Source of the DNA: JAAFIM01 sp964467315
GTDB lineage: Bacteria > Bacteroidota > Bacteroidia > Chitinophagales > Saprospiraceae
NCBI GenBank assembly: GCA_964467315.1
Contig: CAYXSA010000005.1
Coordinates: 11,386 to 75,385, forward strand
Reading direction: 5' to 3'
Length of the DNA: 64,000 nucleotides
Below the pieces are notes generated by a model that saw nothing but the letters and a program-made list of their open reading frames with translations, was not told the DNA's origin and made no database searches. The position numbers and the translations under genes are program-made. Position 1 is the stretch's first letter. Each line of letters begins with the position of its first letter. Positions 45,059 through 52,989 of this stretch are shown piece by piece.

Positions 45059-46363
45059 ATGAAACTATCCAAACGGCAAGAGCAATTTTTCAACTCGCTG
45101 AAACGCGGCACAGGTGAAGCCTATTTAATCGCCCGCGATAATCCGCAAATTGATTTTTTTGAACCCCTTATACAAGGCCTGCTCCATATATTTGCTTACG
45201 ACGGACAAAGCGAGGGCGATAGAGCAGCGTATATATACCAAATTTTTGCCCTTTGCCCGCAAAAAGATAAAATTCGCCGAGCGCTTTTGCAGGGTTTAGC
45301 CAGCGAGCAAACAGATACTTGGAATTTGACCCATCTGTTTGCTATCGCCCAACTTTTCGCTCAAGACGGCGATAAAGAAGTAAAACAAGCCATATATGAT
45401 AGCTTTTTATCCCATCCGATAGCAGGCTCCGAATGGGTCGGCGCAGAAGAAATCATAGCCCTCGATGGGATAGATGGGCTGCTATTCGTCGCCGAAAAAT
45501 TTGGAAAATACATAGAGGCAAATCCCGACAATTGGCAAGATGACTGGTTTATCAGCCTGTTTCAAACAGAAAATCCAGAGATGGCTGTAATGGCTTTTTT
45601 AGAAAATAAGGCAAAAGAAAACCAGCATATCCGCAGCTATCTCGACAATATAGAACGCACGCGACAAAGCCAAAAGGCGCATAAAAGACCCGAAATACAA
45701 TACAAAAACATCGTCGAGGAAGTCCTAAATAGCAAGCCCTTTATTTCCTATAAAAGAAGGCGAAATTTATCGCAAGCGGAAATTATGCAGTTAGCCGAGC
45801 GGCTACGAGATGCGACAGATGGCAGCGAAATCGAAAAGCTTTTGGATATTTTTGCCTGTTATCCATATCCCTTTGAGAGCGATATAATTTTAAGCTTTGC
45901 CCAAGCTAAAAAAAGTGGCAAAAATCGCATATCCGAGTATGCTGTATCGGCTCTCAAACATCTAAAAAGCCCCGCTATACGCGCCTTCGCTTTGGATAAA
46001 ATACAAAACGACAAAAATCCAATCAATTATTTAGAAATTTTAGTTTCCAATTATCAAAGCGGAGATTTTCAGCTATTGACTCGCATCGCCGCCAAAACCA
46101 AATCGCCGCATAAAATAGAGCAGCTGGCAGGCATATATGCCGATATTTTTCAAGCGAACAAAAGCGCAGAATGCAAAGAGCCGCTACAGATGTTATACAG
46201 AAAAATGAATTGCGGCATTCATAGGCATAGCATTGTAGAAATACTGATGGAGAATAAGGTTTTATCGGAAGAGATAAGGCAGGAAATAGCCTTCGATAGT
46301 TATGCACCTACGCGTGCACTGCGCCGCCCGCCCTTTGCGGGCGGCGCACCATATTTTGCGTGA
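45059..46363 (+). CDS. HEAT-like helical repeat protein with repeat-derived C-terminus (434 aa)
   Basis: Mostly helical protein with no signal peptide, probably cytoplasmic. Paired helices such as PNDWQD-region and LERLRDATDGSEIEKLLDIF suggest HEAT/armadillo-like repeats. Family not recognised. The last residues, from about ALRRPPFAGGAPYFA onward, are encoded by the outer stem and the fixed motif of an F1 copy, and the stop TGA (46361-46363) is the TGA inside GCGTGAGGG. The natural end, probably just after EIAFDSYAPTRAL, therefore appears to have been replaced by the element. Confidence 0.82.
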   Translation: MKLSKRQEQFFNSLKRGTGEAYLIARDNPQIDFFEPLIQGLLHIFAYDGQSEGDRAAYIYQIFALCPQKDKIRRALLQGLASEQTDTWNLTHLFAIAQLFAQDGDKEVKQAIYDSFLSHPIAGSEWVGAEEIIALDGIDGLLFVAEKFGKYIEANPDNWQDDWFISLFQTENPEMAVMAFLENKAKENQHIRSYLDNIERTRQSQKAHKRPEIQYKNIVEEVLNSKPFISYKRRRNLSQAEIMQLAERLRDATDGSEIEKLLDIFACYPYPFESDIILSFAQAKKSGKNRISEYAVSALKHLKSPAIRAFALDKIQNDKNPINYLEILVSNYQSGDFQLLTRIAAKTKSPHKIEQLAGIYADIFQANKSAECKEPLQMLYRKMNCGIHRHSIVEILMENKVLSEEIRQEIAFDSYAPTRALRRPPFAGGAPYFA

Positions 46364-46439
46364 GGGATATGTAGAGCCGTAGCATGCTACGGCTCAAATA
46401 GCCCGACCCTGCGCCCTTTTTTGGCGCAGGGGCACGCCC
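46319..46439 (-). repeat. F1 modular hairpin element, reverse copy overlapping a CDS
   Basis: The outer stem TGCGCCGCCCGC/GCGGGCGGCGCA lies inside the 3' end of the upstream gene. GCGTGAGGGATA at 46358-46369 supplies its stop. A short middle stem (arms GAGCCGTAGCA/TGCTACGGCTC), ATAGCCCGAC, inner stem CTGCGCC/GGCGCAG, GGGCACGCCC (46430-46439). The neighbouring genes are convergent, and the element fills the gap. Confidence 0.93.
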
Positions 46440-46452
46440 AAATAAAAAAGGC

Positions 46453-48153
46453 TTAAAAGCGGGACTGTAGCGAGAGGCGCACGCCGTTGAAGGCGGGTTC
46501 GTAACGGCAAACGCCGCCCGTGCAGACGATGCCTTCGACCTGTTTGACGTAACTGATGCCGAACATGGTGCTGCCCTCTGTGTAGCCGATGAGCGCCGTG
46601 TAAAAATGCTTCGGTTTGTCGTATTTGGTGGGCACGATGTTAATCATGTCGCTGATAGAAAACGACCAATGTGGGGCGATGTTCAGCTCGAAAAGCCCGT
46701 AAAGCCAAGAGCCGTAATCCTGTTTGTTGTGCATATACTGCGCCTCGATGCGGAAGGAAGTATTATCGTTGAGCGTATAATTAAACTCCGCAAAAGGTAT
46801 GTAGGAGCGCACCAGCGGCACATTGGGCTTAAATTCGTAGATTTCTTGATTATACTGTTGAAGTTGAAAACCGCCCGAAAGTTTCCACTTTCCCTTTTGT
46901 TTATAGGAGGCTTCAAAGAAAAACTCCCGATAAAGTAAGGTATTATCGGGCTTGGTGATATTGGAGATGTTTAGCAAAAACTGCCATTTTCTTTTGTAAG
47001 TATACATAAGGTCGAGTTGCAGGGCTTGCTCGCCGATTTCTTGAGTAGCGGCATTGTAGCGCGAGCAAAGTCGGTAGGTATTTTGGCGCGCCATAGGCGG
47101 CAGGAAGGCGATTTGTCCGCGTGTGAGGATTTGCAGGGGCGAGGTACGAAACACAAAATTTTCGGTGCGTTTGTAGGCAAGCATCGCCGAAAGACCTTTT
47201 TGCGAATAGCTGAGCGAAGTCAAAGCCGTGTAGCCGTCGTGGTCTTCCAAAATCCCGTCCGCGCGTAGCGGATTTATCGCCTCATGTGTTTTGTAAGCAC
47301 CTTCAGCATACCAAGCGAAATTACCGATATTGAGGGTATTGTAGGCGCTAAAGGCGTAGGTCGTGTACTTGGGGATAAATTTATCTTCGGGTGTATAGGA
47401 AGAAATATCTTGGGCTATGCGGTTCATGGTTTGGTCGTCGAGGGTGCGGCGCACGATACCCAGACCGCCGACCATAGAGGCATTTTCTCCGAGCTGCAAA
47501 AAGCCTTCCGCCGCTCCGCCCGCTATAATGGGGTCGTAGGTTGCCAGCAGATTGGGCTGCTTTTCGACCATTTTTTGCTTGCCCGCAAAGACGCGGACGG
47601 ACAAATTTTCATTGAATTGATACAAAAATCGAGCGCCAACGAGGGCATTATCGATGGCTAAGAAACGATTTTCGTAGGCGCGAAATATAGTGCCCGTGCC
47701 GATTTGGTCGTAGATATAGCCCGCCGTAATGTCGAGTTTGCCGACCGCTTTGCGTACGTGCCAGCGCCCGATACCGACAGCCGTATAGGAGTCGAGCGGG
47801 TCGACGAGATTGGAATTAAAAAAGGCATCGAAGCGCAGCCCTATATCAAAGCCCCAGTTGCGATAATTGAGGGTAACCCAAGAGGTCGTGCCGAATTTTT
47901 GCCTATCGTACTGCGGCGTATTGGCAGCGCCGATGGAGGAGTCGCGCACAAAAAAGTTGGCAAGCGTCTGTATATCGCCCGAAAGTTTGCTGCCTGTGAG
48001 GTCGTTGGTTTCAGCATTTTCTGTTTCGGTATCAGGCTCCAAAATGGGCGTTTCGAGGCTGTCCTTTGGCGGCTCTTCTTCCTGCGAAAAGGCAGCATTT
48101 AGGGGCAAAAAAGCAACAAAAAGCAAGAGCAGCGCGGTAAGTAGTTTTTTCAT
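46453..48153 (-). CDS. DUF6029-like outer-membrane beta-barrel protein (566 aa)
   Basis: Signal peptide residues 1-23 (ending NAAFSQ), an acidic linker to about residue 50, then a long run of alternating amphipathic beta strands (LSGDIQTLANFFV, YNTLNIGNFAWYAEGAYKT, FRIEAQYMHNKQDYGSWLYG) ending in a C-terminal Phe typical of outer-membrane barrels. It resembles the DUF6029 proteins common in gliding Bacteroidota; this is recalled family knowledge. Probably a barrel in the outer membrane, function unknown. The start codon lies 3 bp from an AGTAAG-type heptamer array. Confidence 0.85.
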   Translation of the reverse strand: MKKLLTALLLLFVAFLPLNAAFSQEEEPPKDSLETPILEPDTETENAETNDLTGSKLSGDIQTLANFFVRDSSIGAANTPQYDRQKFGTTSWVTLNYRNWGFDIGLRFDAFFNSNLVDPLDSYTAVGIGRWHVRKAVGKLDITAGYIYDQIGTGTIFRAYENRFLAIDNALVGARFLYQFNENLSVRVFAGKQKMVEKQPNLLATYDPIIAGGAAEGFLQLGENASMVGGLGIVRRTLDDQTMNRIAQDISSYTPEDKFIPKYTTYAFSAYNTLNIGNFAWYAEGAYKTHEAINPLRADGILEDHDGYTALTSLSYSQKGLSAMLAYKRTENFVFRTSPLQILTRGQIAFLPPMARQNTYRLCSRYNAATQEIGEQALQLDLMYTYKRKWQFLLNISNITKPDNTLLYREFFFEASYKQKGKWKLSGGFQLQQYNQEIYEFKPNVPLVRSYIPFAEFNYTLNDNTSFRIEAQYMHNKQDYGSWLYGLFELNIAPHWSFSISDMINIVPTKYDKPKHFYTALIGYTEGSTMFGISYVKQVEGIVCTGGVCRYEPAFNGVRLSLQSRF

Positions 48154-48155
48154 TG

Positions 48156-48265
48156 GTAGTAAGTAATAACTGAGGTTACGCAGAAGCGCTTGATTTTTTA
48201 GCGTTGGGGCAGCGTCCCCGCTACGCTTTTGCGTAGCATCAGGTAGTAAGCAGTAAGTATTTTGT
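48156..48265. repeat. F2-like unit with AGTAAG(C/T) heptamers
   Basis: GGTAGTAAGTAATAAC at 48156-48171 and AGGTAGTAAGCAGTAAG at 48241-48257 are degenerate 7-bp repeats, followed by AAAGCACAAAATACA, matching the AAAGCACAA motif of other F2 units. Between them is CGCTACGCTTTTGCGTAGC. It sits 2 bp beyond the start codon of the barrel gene. Confidence 0.5.
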
Positions 48266-48327
48266 GGCTTTTTTTGTAAAGCACAAAATACAGTGCACTT
48301 GATACATGATACTATTCGGCGGCTGTG

Positions 48328-48335
48328 TAGCTTTG
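48328..48335 (+). promoter_or_regulatory. -7 box for the MFS gene
   Basis: TAGCTTTG fits TAnnTTTG and lies about 70 bp before the ATG at 48407. No TTTG at the expected -33 distance. Confidence 0.4.
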
Positions 48336-48406
48336 CCGCTGTATTGGTAGCAAAATTGGCAAAAAAAACTTAAAAACAGCGCTTTACAGCCGCGCAAAAA
48401 AGAAAA

Positions 48407-49666
48407 ATGAAAAATCGCAGCGCGATACGGCTCATGCTTTTGTCGAATTTCATCGCCAACATGGCGCAGGGCATGACCATGATAACTATACCGATGTATT
48501 TCACCGCCCAAAACTTAGGCAATGCCTTCGTAGTCTTTTATTGGTGCGTTACGCTGGTAACTTTGTTTTGGACACCCTACGCGGGTATGCTGGTCGATAG
48601 GTACGACCGCAGAAAAATCTTCTTATATGCCAACTTTAGCTGTGCTATCATACTCGCGGCGCTCTTTGGGGCAGGCTTTTTCGGGGGAGAAATGCCCGCT
48701 TGGGCAGCCGCTGCCGCCTTCGCAATGACGTTTTTCAATTACAACATCTACTATGCCTGCTTTTATAGCTTTTTGCAGGAGATAACCCCGCCTGAAGGCT
48801 ACGGAAAATTGGCTTCCACCATCGAAGTACAGGGGCAATTTGGCTCTACCATAGCGGGGGCACTGGCGGCGATGCTCTGGACGGGCGAGTGCATCGGCGG
48901 GATTTGCTTACCCAAATTTAGTTTGACCGAAATTATCGGCATCAATGCCCTCTGTTACCTCCTAACATACTTCATTATACGCGCTATGCGCTACGAATCC
49001 AACACGGATAGACTCGCCTCAGAAGCCGATGACACGGCGCTTCAGCGGCTTTTTACGGGCGCAAAATGGTTGCGCGAAAATCCCTACATACTTTTATTTG
49101 GAGTTATCTCCTTTGCGGTCTTTTTGGTGGTCATTTTGGGCACTTTTTCGCTCAATCCCATCTATGCTGAAGCGCATTTGGGGGGCGGGAAAGCCATTTA
49201 CGCATGGTCGGAGGTGGCGTATTCGATAGGGGCGGTCATTTCGGGGGCTGCGGTGGCTTGGGCATTCGCGTGGACGGATGCTATACGGGCGATAATTTGG
49301 CTCACTGTAGCGACTATAGGGCTTTGTTTGGTCTTATTTTTGACCCGCGATGAATGGATTTTTTATGCGATGTGCTTCGTTTTGGGTTTGACGAATGCGG
49401 GCATACGCGTTTTGCGCGTTCCGTACATCTTCGCCGTCGTGCCCAACTGGGTGGCGGGGCGAGTAAACAGCATTTTTGCACTCTCCAACGTGCTGCTAAG
49501 GCTCTTTTTTCTAGCTATTTTCGCCCTGCCTTTTTTCCATGTCAGCAACAATATCGTCTGGACTTTTGCGATTTTATCCGTATTTTTGCTGCTTGCTACC
49601 GTCCTGATGCTGCTCGTTCTGCCGCATTTGCCTACGGTATCCGCAAAAAAAAGCGACGCTGCATAA
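48407..49666 (+). CDS. Major facilitator superfamily transporter (419 aa)
   Basis: About twelve hydrophobic segments spread over the whole chain. The MFS loop 2-3 signature appears as GMLVDRYDRRKIF after the second helix. The N-terminus fits the NNP/bacillibactin-type drug exporter (MFS_3-like) group with AGALAA in the middle. The substrate cannot be assigned. It acts in the inner membrane. ATG 48407 follows an A-rich stretch. The stop is followed within 15 bp by an F1 copy. Confidence 0.9.
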   Translation: MKNRSAIRLMLLSNFIANMAQGMTMITIPMYFTAQNLGNAFVVFYWCVTLVTLFWTPYAGMLVDRYDRRKIFLYANFSCAIILAALFGAGFFGGEMPAWAAAAAFAMTFFNYNIYYACFYSFLQEITPPEGYGKLASTIEVQGQFGSTIAGALAAMLWTGECIGGICLPKFSLTEIIGINALCYLLTYFIIRAMRYESNTDRLASEADDTALQRLFTGAKWLRENPYILLFGVISFAVFLVVILGTFSLNPIYAEAHLGGGKAIYAWSEVAYSIGAVISGAAVAWAFAWTDAIRAIIWLTVATIGLCLVLFLTRDEWIFYAMCFVLGLTNAGIRVLRVPYIFAVVPNWVAGRVNSIFALSNVLLRLFFLAIFALPFFHVSNNIVWTFAILSVFLLLATVLMLLVLPHLPTVSAKKSDAA

Positions 49667-49680
49667 TTTAATTTTTTCTA

Positions 49681-49799
49681 TTTTTGGGCGTGCCCGCCTG
49701 CCTAAAAAGGGCAGGCGGTCGGGCTATTTGAGCCGTAGCATGCTACGGCTCTACATATCCCTCACGCAAGTTCCGCGCCCACAAAGGGTGGGCGCGGCT
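49681..49799 (+). repeat. F1 modular hairpin element, forward copy
   Basis: GGGCGTGCCC (49686-49695), inner stem CGCCTGCC/GGCAGGCG, GTCGGGCTAT (49718-49727), short middle stem GAGCCGTAGCA/TGCTACGGCTC, TATCCCTCACGC (49756-49767), outer stem CCGCGCCCAC/GTGGGCGCGG (49773-49797). It fills the gap to the MerR-type gene. Confidence 0.92.
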
Positions 49800-49815
49800 C
49801 TAATCTCATACCCCG

Positions 49816-50136
49816 ATGGAACTGCTAAAAACATACACCTCCGCCCAATTTGCCAAACGTATAGGCATCAGCACGCCGACACTTCAAAAATGGGAAGAAC
49901 ATTTTAAGGATTTATCGCCCTCCCTCGATGCTCAAGGCAAACGTTATTATACGGATAGCGATGCCGATGTCTGGGAGCTTATTGTCCGCTGGATAAAGAC
50001 CGAAAAATGCGACTTAGAGGAAGCCGCCCGCCGTGTCAGCCTGCAACAGGAGTTCCGCCGCCGACAGCACGAAAGCATACAACGCCTCACCAATATCCGC
50101 CAATTTCTACAGCACTTAGCCGACGACCTCCCGTAG
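49816..50136 (+). CDS. MerR-type HTH DNA-binding protein (106 aa)
   Basis: Residues 7-75 look like a MerR-family winged helix: YTSAQFAKRIGISTPTLQKW is the helix-turn-helix, RYYTDSDADVWELIVRW the wing region, followed by a dimerising helix (EEAARRVSLQQEFRRRQHES). At 106 aa it has no effector domain and may be a small regulator. Its stop TAG (50134-50136) is the TAG of an F1 module (TAGGGGCAGACCC). It could regulate the adjacent lptB, but nothing in the sequence shows this. Confidence 0.85.
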   Translation: MELLKTYTSAQFAKRIGISTPTLQKWEEHFKDLSPSLDAQGKRYYTDSDADVWELIVRWIKTEKCDLEEAARRVSLQQEFRRRQHESIQRLTNIRQFLQHLADDLP

Positions 50137-50301
50137 GGGCAGACCCATGTGTCTGCCCGCCAAGCGTGAGGGATAGCAATGTAGAGCCGTAGCATGCTAC
50201 GGCTCGCAATGGATAGCCCGACCGCCGCGCATGTAGAGCCGTAGCATGCTACGGCTCCGCCCGCCGCCCTTTGCGGCGGGCGATGCGCGGCGGGCACGCC
50301 C
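50134..50301 (-). repeat. F1 modular hairpin element, reverse copy
   Basis: The outer stem GGGCAGAC/GTCTGCCC starts on the stop codon of the MerR-type gene. GCGTGAGGGATAG (50164-50176), middle stem GAGCCGTAGCA/TGCTACGGCTC, ATAGCCCGAC (50213-50222), then an inner compartment holding a second GAGCCGTAGCA hairpin plus CCGCCGC/GCGGCGG, GGGCACGCCC (50292-50301). The same hairpin module thus occupies two positions in one element. Confidence 0.93.
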
Positions 50302-50309
50302 AAAAAACA

Positions 50310-50371
50310 AACGCGTAGAAAAACATTCGTCATTCACTTCGTGGTGGCTTCGCCGCTCGTCATTCGTCATT
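50310..50371. repeat. F2 heptamer arrays directly before lptB
   Basis: Two blocks of CATTCGT-type units (50325-50335 and 50358-50371) flank CTTCGTGGTGGCTTCG. AACGCGTAG at 50310 matches the F2 core motif. The second block ends 3 bp before the lptB start. Confidence 0.6.
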
Positions 50372-50374
50372 CCT

Positions 50375-51124
50375 ATGCAGCTACGCGCAGATAATTTAGT
50401 GAAGCAATACGGCAAACGCACCGTCGTGCGCGGGGTGTCTATCTCCGTGCAACAGGGCGAAATCGTAGGGCTTTTGGGCCCAAACGGCGCGGGCAAAACG
50501 ACGACCTTTTATATGACGGTCGGCTTTGTTCGCCCCGATGAAGGCATCGTAACCCTTGATAATCAGCCTATTACAAATTTGCCCATGTACAAGCGGGCGC
50601 AACTCGGCATCGGCTACCTGCCGCAGGAAGCTTCTATTTTTCGCAAATTGAGTGTCGAAGACAATATAAAAGCCGTCTTAGAAATGACCAAACTAAGCCG
50701 CAGCGAACAAAAAGAGCGCTTAGAAAATCTACTCGACGAATTTAGCCTGCACAAGGTGCGCAGCAGTATGGGCGATACGCTTTCGGGCGGCGAGCGGCGG
50801 CGCACAGAGATAGCCCGCGCATTGGCGACAAATCCAAAATTTATCCTACTCGATGAACCCTTCGCAGGCATCGACCCCATCGCCGTCGAAGACATACAAA
50901 GCATCGTCTACAAGCTCAAACACAAAAATATCGGTATCCTCATCACCGACCACAATGTCGGCGAAACGCTCTCTATCATCGACCGCGCTTATCTGATGGT
51001 CGATGGCAGCATCTTCCGCGAAGGTGCCCCCGAAGACTTGGCAAACGACGAGCGCGTAAGACAAGTGTACTTAGGGCAAAGCTTTATCTTACGCCCCAAA
51101 TACAGCGAAAATAAAACACCTTAA
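50375..51124 (+). CDS. lptB: LPS export ABC transporter ATP-binding protein
   Basis: 249 aa, full length for LptB. It powers LPS transport from the inner membrane with LptFG, on the cytoplasmic side. Walker A GPNGAGKTT (35-43), Q-loop in YLPQEASIFRKL (Gln84; this LptB hallmark is clear), signature LSGGERRR (136-143), Walker B FILLDEPFAGIDP, switch His193 (TDHNV), and GxxxFILRP near the end. The start 50375 matches the family N-terminus (MQLRADNLVKQYGKR). No lptA, lptC or lptFG nearby. The stop TAA (51122-51124) lies in the first 4 bp of an F3 element. Confidence 0.96.
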   Translation: MQLRADNLVKQYGKRTVVRGVSISVQQGEIVGLLGPNGAGKTTTFYMTVGFVRPDEGIVTLDNQPITNLPMYKRAQLGIGYLPQEASIFRKLSVEDNIKAVLEMTKLSRSEQKERLENLLDEFSLHKVRSSMGDTLSGGERRRTEIARALATNPKFILLDEPFAGIDPIAVEDIQSIVYKLKHKNIGILITDHNVGETLSIIDRAYLMVDGSIFREGAPEDLANDERVRQVYLGQSFILRPKYSENKTP

Positions 51125-51250
51125 GTAACTGCGCGAAATAAATTCACATTTCGAAAACGCAGTTTCGGGCTTGAAAATCAAGCACAGCGCAGGTTTTCAA
51201 GTTTGAAACAAGCGAGAAATAATGTGAATTTATTTTGCTTTCGTACTTAA
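51121..51250 (+). repeat. F3 inverted-repeat element, copy 1
   Basis: Ends TTAAGTAACTGCGC (51121) and TTTTGCTTTCGTACTTAA (to 51250). A perfect 15-bp stem AAATAAATTCACATT (51136-51150) pairs with 51221-51235. The interior has GAAACAAGCG as in copy 2. It supplies the lptB stop and precedes the LRR gene, with its TTTTGCTTTCGTACTTA end toward that gene. Confidence 0.8.
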
Positions 51251-51340
51251 CACAAATAGGTATTTGTTACAACCGCCGCCAGACAGCGCCACCCCTATTT
51301 TCGCCCAACAGTCCAGCAATCTCTCAACTATCTGCAATAT

Positions 51341-52618
51341 ATGAAATACGCTCTACTGCTCCTCGCTCTCTTCGCCGTACACAGTGCCGCCAGCGCACAA
51401 CAACCCCTTAGCGCCGAAGACCTTGCCGCTAAACGCACCTTCACGGACTTAGATTCTGCCCTGCTCGCACCCGATGAGGTCTACAAACTCGACCTGAGAG
51501 GGCAAGCCATCGACAAACTACCCGAAGATGTGCTAAAACTTAAAAACCTACACAGCCTCCGACTCAATGGCAACAACCTCGCCGCCCTGCCCGAAAAAAT
51601 CGAACGCCTAAAGTTTCTCCAAGAACTCCACCTCGAAAAAAATCGGCTCGCCTCCCTGCCCGCCAACCTGCATAAGCTAAAATTTTTGCATACCATCGCC
51701 CTGCGATACAATCAACTCCAAACCCTGCCCCCCAATTTCGGGCAACTCCCCGCGCTCAAATACCTCGACCTGCGCGACAACGACCTCCAAACCCTGCCCG
51801 AAAAATGGCTAAAAAAAGACGCACCCCTCGAAAACCTCTACCTCTCCTTCAATAACCTCAAACACCTGCCCGCTTATTTCGGTACCTGTCTGCAACTGCG
51901 ACACCTCGAAATCAACGGCAATCACTTCCCCGCCCTGCCCGCAGAATTGCGCAATTGCCAAAACCTGCGCTTCCTCGACATCGGCTACAACCGCGAAATC
52001 AACTGGAAAAAAGCCTACGAAGTCATCGCCGAACTCCAAAACTTGGAAGAACTCTATTCCGATGGCATGGACGCGCCCACCCTGCCTGCCTCCCTTTCCA
52101 AACTCACCAAACTCAAAAAGCTACACCTCAAAAACTGCAAATTCTCCACCCTCCCCGATTTCATCGGCACACTCCTACATCTCCAAGAACTCGACCTTAG
52201 CCGCACGCCTCTACGCACCCTCCCCGACAACCTCTCCCAACTCCCCGACCTCATACGCATACACGCCAACGAATGCGAAATTAGTGCCCTGCCCGCCAGC
52301 ATCGGAAAATTCAAACAGCTCCGCGAAATGCACCTAAAAGGCAACGAACTCACTACCCTGCCCGATGGCATCGGCGAACTCGACCGCCTACAAGGGCTCT
52401 ACCTCGCCAACAACAAAATTAGCGTCCTGCCCGAAGCCATCGAAGGTCTCCAAGACCTCTACTATCTCGAACTCCAAAACAATCAACTCAAAACCCTCCC
52501 CAAAGCCATCTCCCGCCTCGCAGGGCTCACAGGGCTTTACCTCACAGGCAACCCCCTCGAAGGCTACGATTTCGACGCGCTACAGCTCGCCCTCCCACAT
52601 ACCTACATCTCTTGGTAG
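51341..52618 (+). CDS. Secreted leucine-rich-repeat protein (425 aa)
   Basis: Signal peptide residues 1-19 (ending AASAQ). Residues about 45-415 hold some sixteen LRRs of 23 residues with the L-x-x-L-x-L-x-x-N-x-L-x-x-L-P pattern (LHSLRLNGNNLAALP, LYLANNKISVLP), one degenerate at about 215-245. No T9SS sorting domain is visible, so it is probably periplasmic or surface-associated through another route. Partner unknown. The stop TAG (52616-52618) overlaps an F2 array. The nearest -7-like sequence lies in the F3 end upstream and is one base short of consensus. Confidence 0.9.
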   Translation: MKYALLLLALFAVHSAASAQQPLSAEDLAAKRTFTDLDSALLAPDEVYKLDLRGQAIDKLPEDVLKLKNLHSLRLNGNNLAALPEKIERLKFLQELHLEKNRLASLPANLHKLKFLHTIALRYNQLQTLPPNFGQLPALKYLDLRDNDLQTLPEKWLKKDAPLENLYLSFNNLKHLPAYFGTCLQLRHLEINGNHFPALPAELRNCQNLRFLDIGYNREINWKKAYEVIAELQNLEELYSDGMDAPTLPASLSKLTKLKKLHLKNCKFSTLPDFIGTLLHLQELDLSRTPLRTLPDNLSQLPDLIRIHANECEISALPASIGKFKQLREMHLKGNELTTLPDGIGELDRLQGLYLANNKISVLPEAIEGLQDLYYLELQNNQLKTLPKAISRLAGLTGLYLTGNPLEGYDFDALQLALPHTYISW

Positions 52619-52740
52619 TTACGAGTTACGAGTTACGAGTTACGATTGCACATAAGCCATTGATAATAAAGCATATATACAAAGCACAATCGTAATTCGC
52701 TACGCGTTAACTTCGTTTTCGTAATTCGTAATTCGTAATT
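52617..52740. repeat. F2 heptamer-bracketed unit
   Basis: Four GAGTTAC units (52617-52645) starting inside the LRR stop codon; inverted CGTAATT units at 52715-52740. The interior has TTGCACATAAGCCATTGAT (also at 44635), TACAAAGCACAA and GCTACGCGTTAACTTCG. The right array joins directly to an F1 copy. Confidence 0.88.
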
Positions 52741-52920
52741 ATGGCGTGCCCCCGCTCCCCGCCGCTACGCGGCTTAAAGGTCGCGCGGTCGGGCTATTCA
52801 TTTCAGGGCAGCCACACGGCGTGCCTTCGGCACTTGTGTCAAGGGCTGCCCCTACATTGCTATCCCTCACGCAATAAAACAAACAACCCGCCGCGCAAAA
52901 GATGCGCGGCGGGTTTTTTA
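52741..52920 (+). repeat. F1 modular hairpin element, forward copy with terminator-like outer stem
   Basis: ATGGCGTGCCC at the junction with F2, inner stem CCGC/GCGG enclosing GCCGC/GCGGC, GTCGGGCTAT (52788-52797), middle stem CAGGGCAGCC/GGGCTGCCC with nested GTGCC/GGCAC, CTATCCCTCACGC (52860-52872). The outer stem AACCCGCCGCGC/GCGCGGCGGGTT (52885-52915) is followed by TTTTTT and could act as an intrinsic terminator for the plus strand. Confidence 0.9.
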
Positions 52921-52955
52921 CTGTATCACAACATGCCCGCTACGAAACGGCAGCA

Positions 52956-52989
52956 CATTCGTAATTCGTAACTCGTAACTCGTAACTCA
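52956..52989. repeat. F2 heptamer array overlapping a stop codon
   Basis: CGTAATT/CGTAACT units end at 52989, where the last unit overlaps the TGA stop (52987-52989, minus strand) of the metalloprotease gene. With the F2 unit and F1 copy before it, repeats fill gap 52619-52986. Confidence 0.8.
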
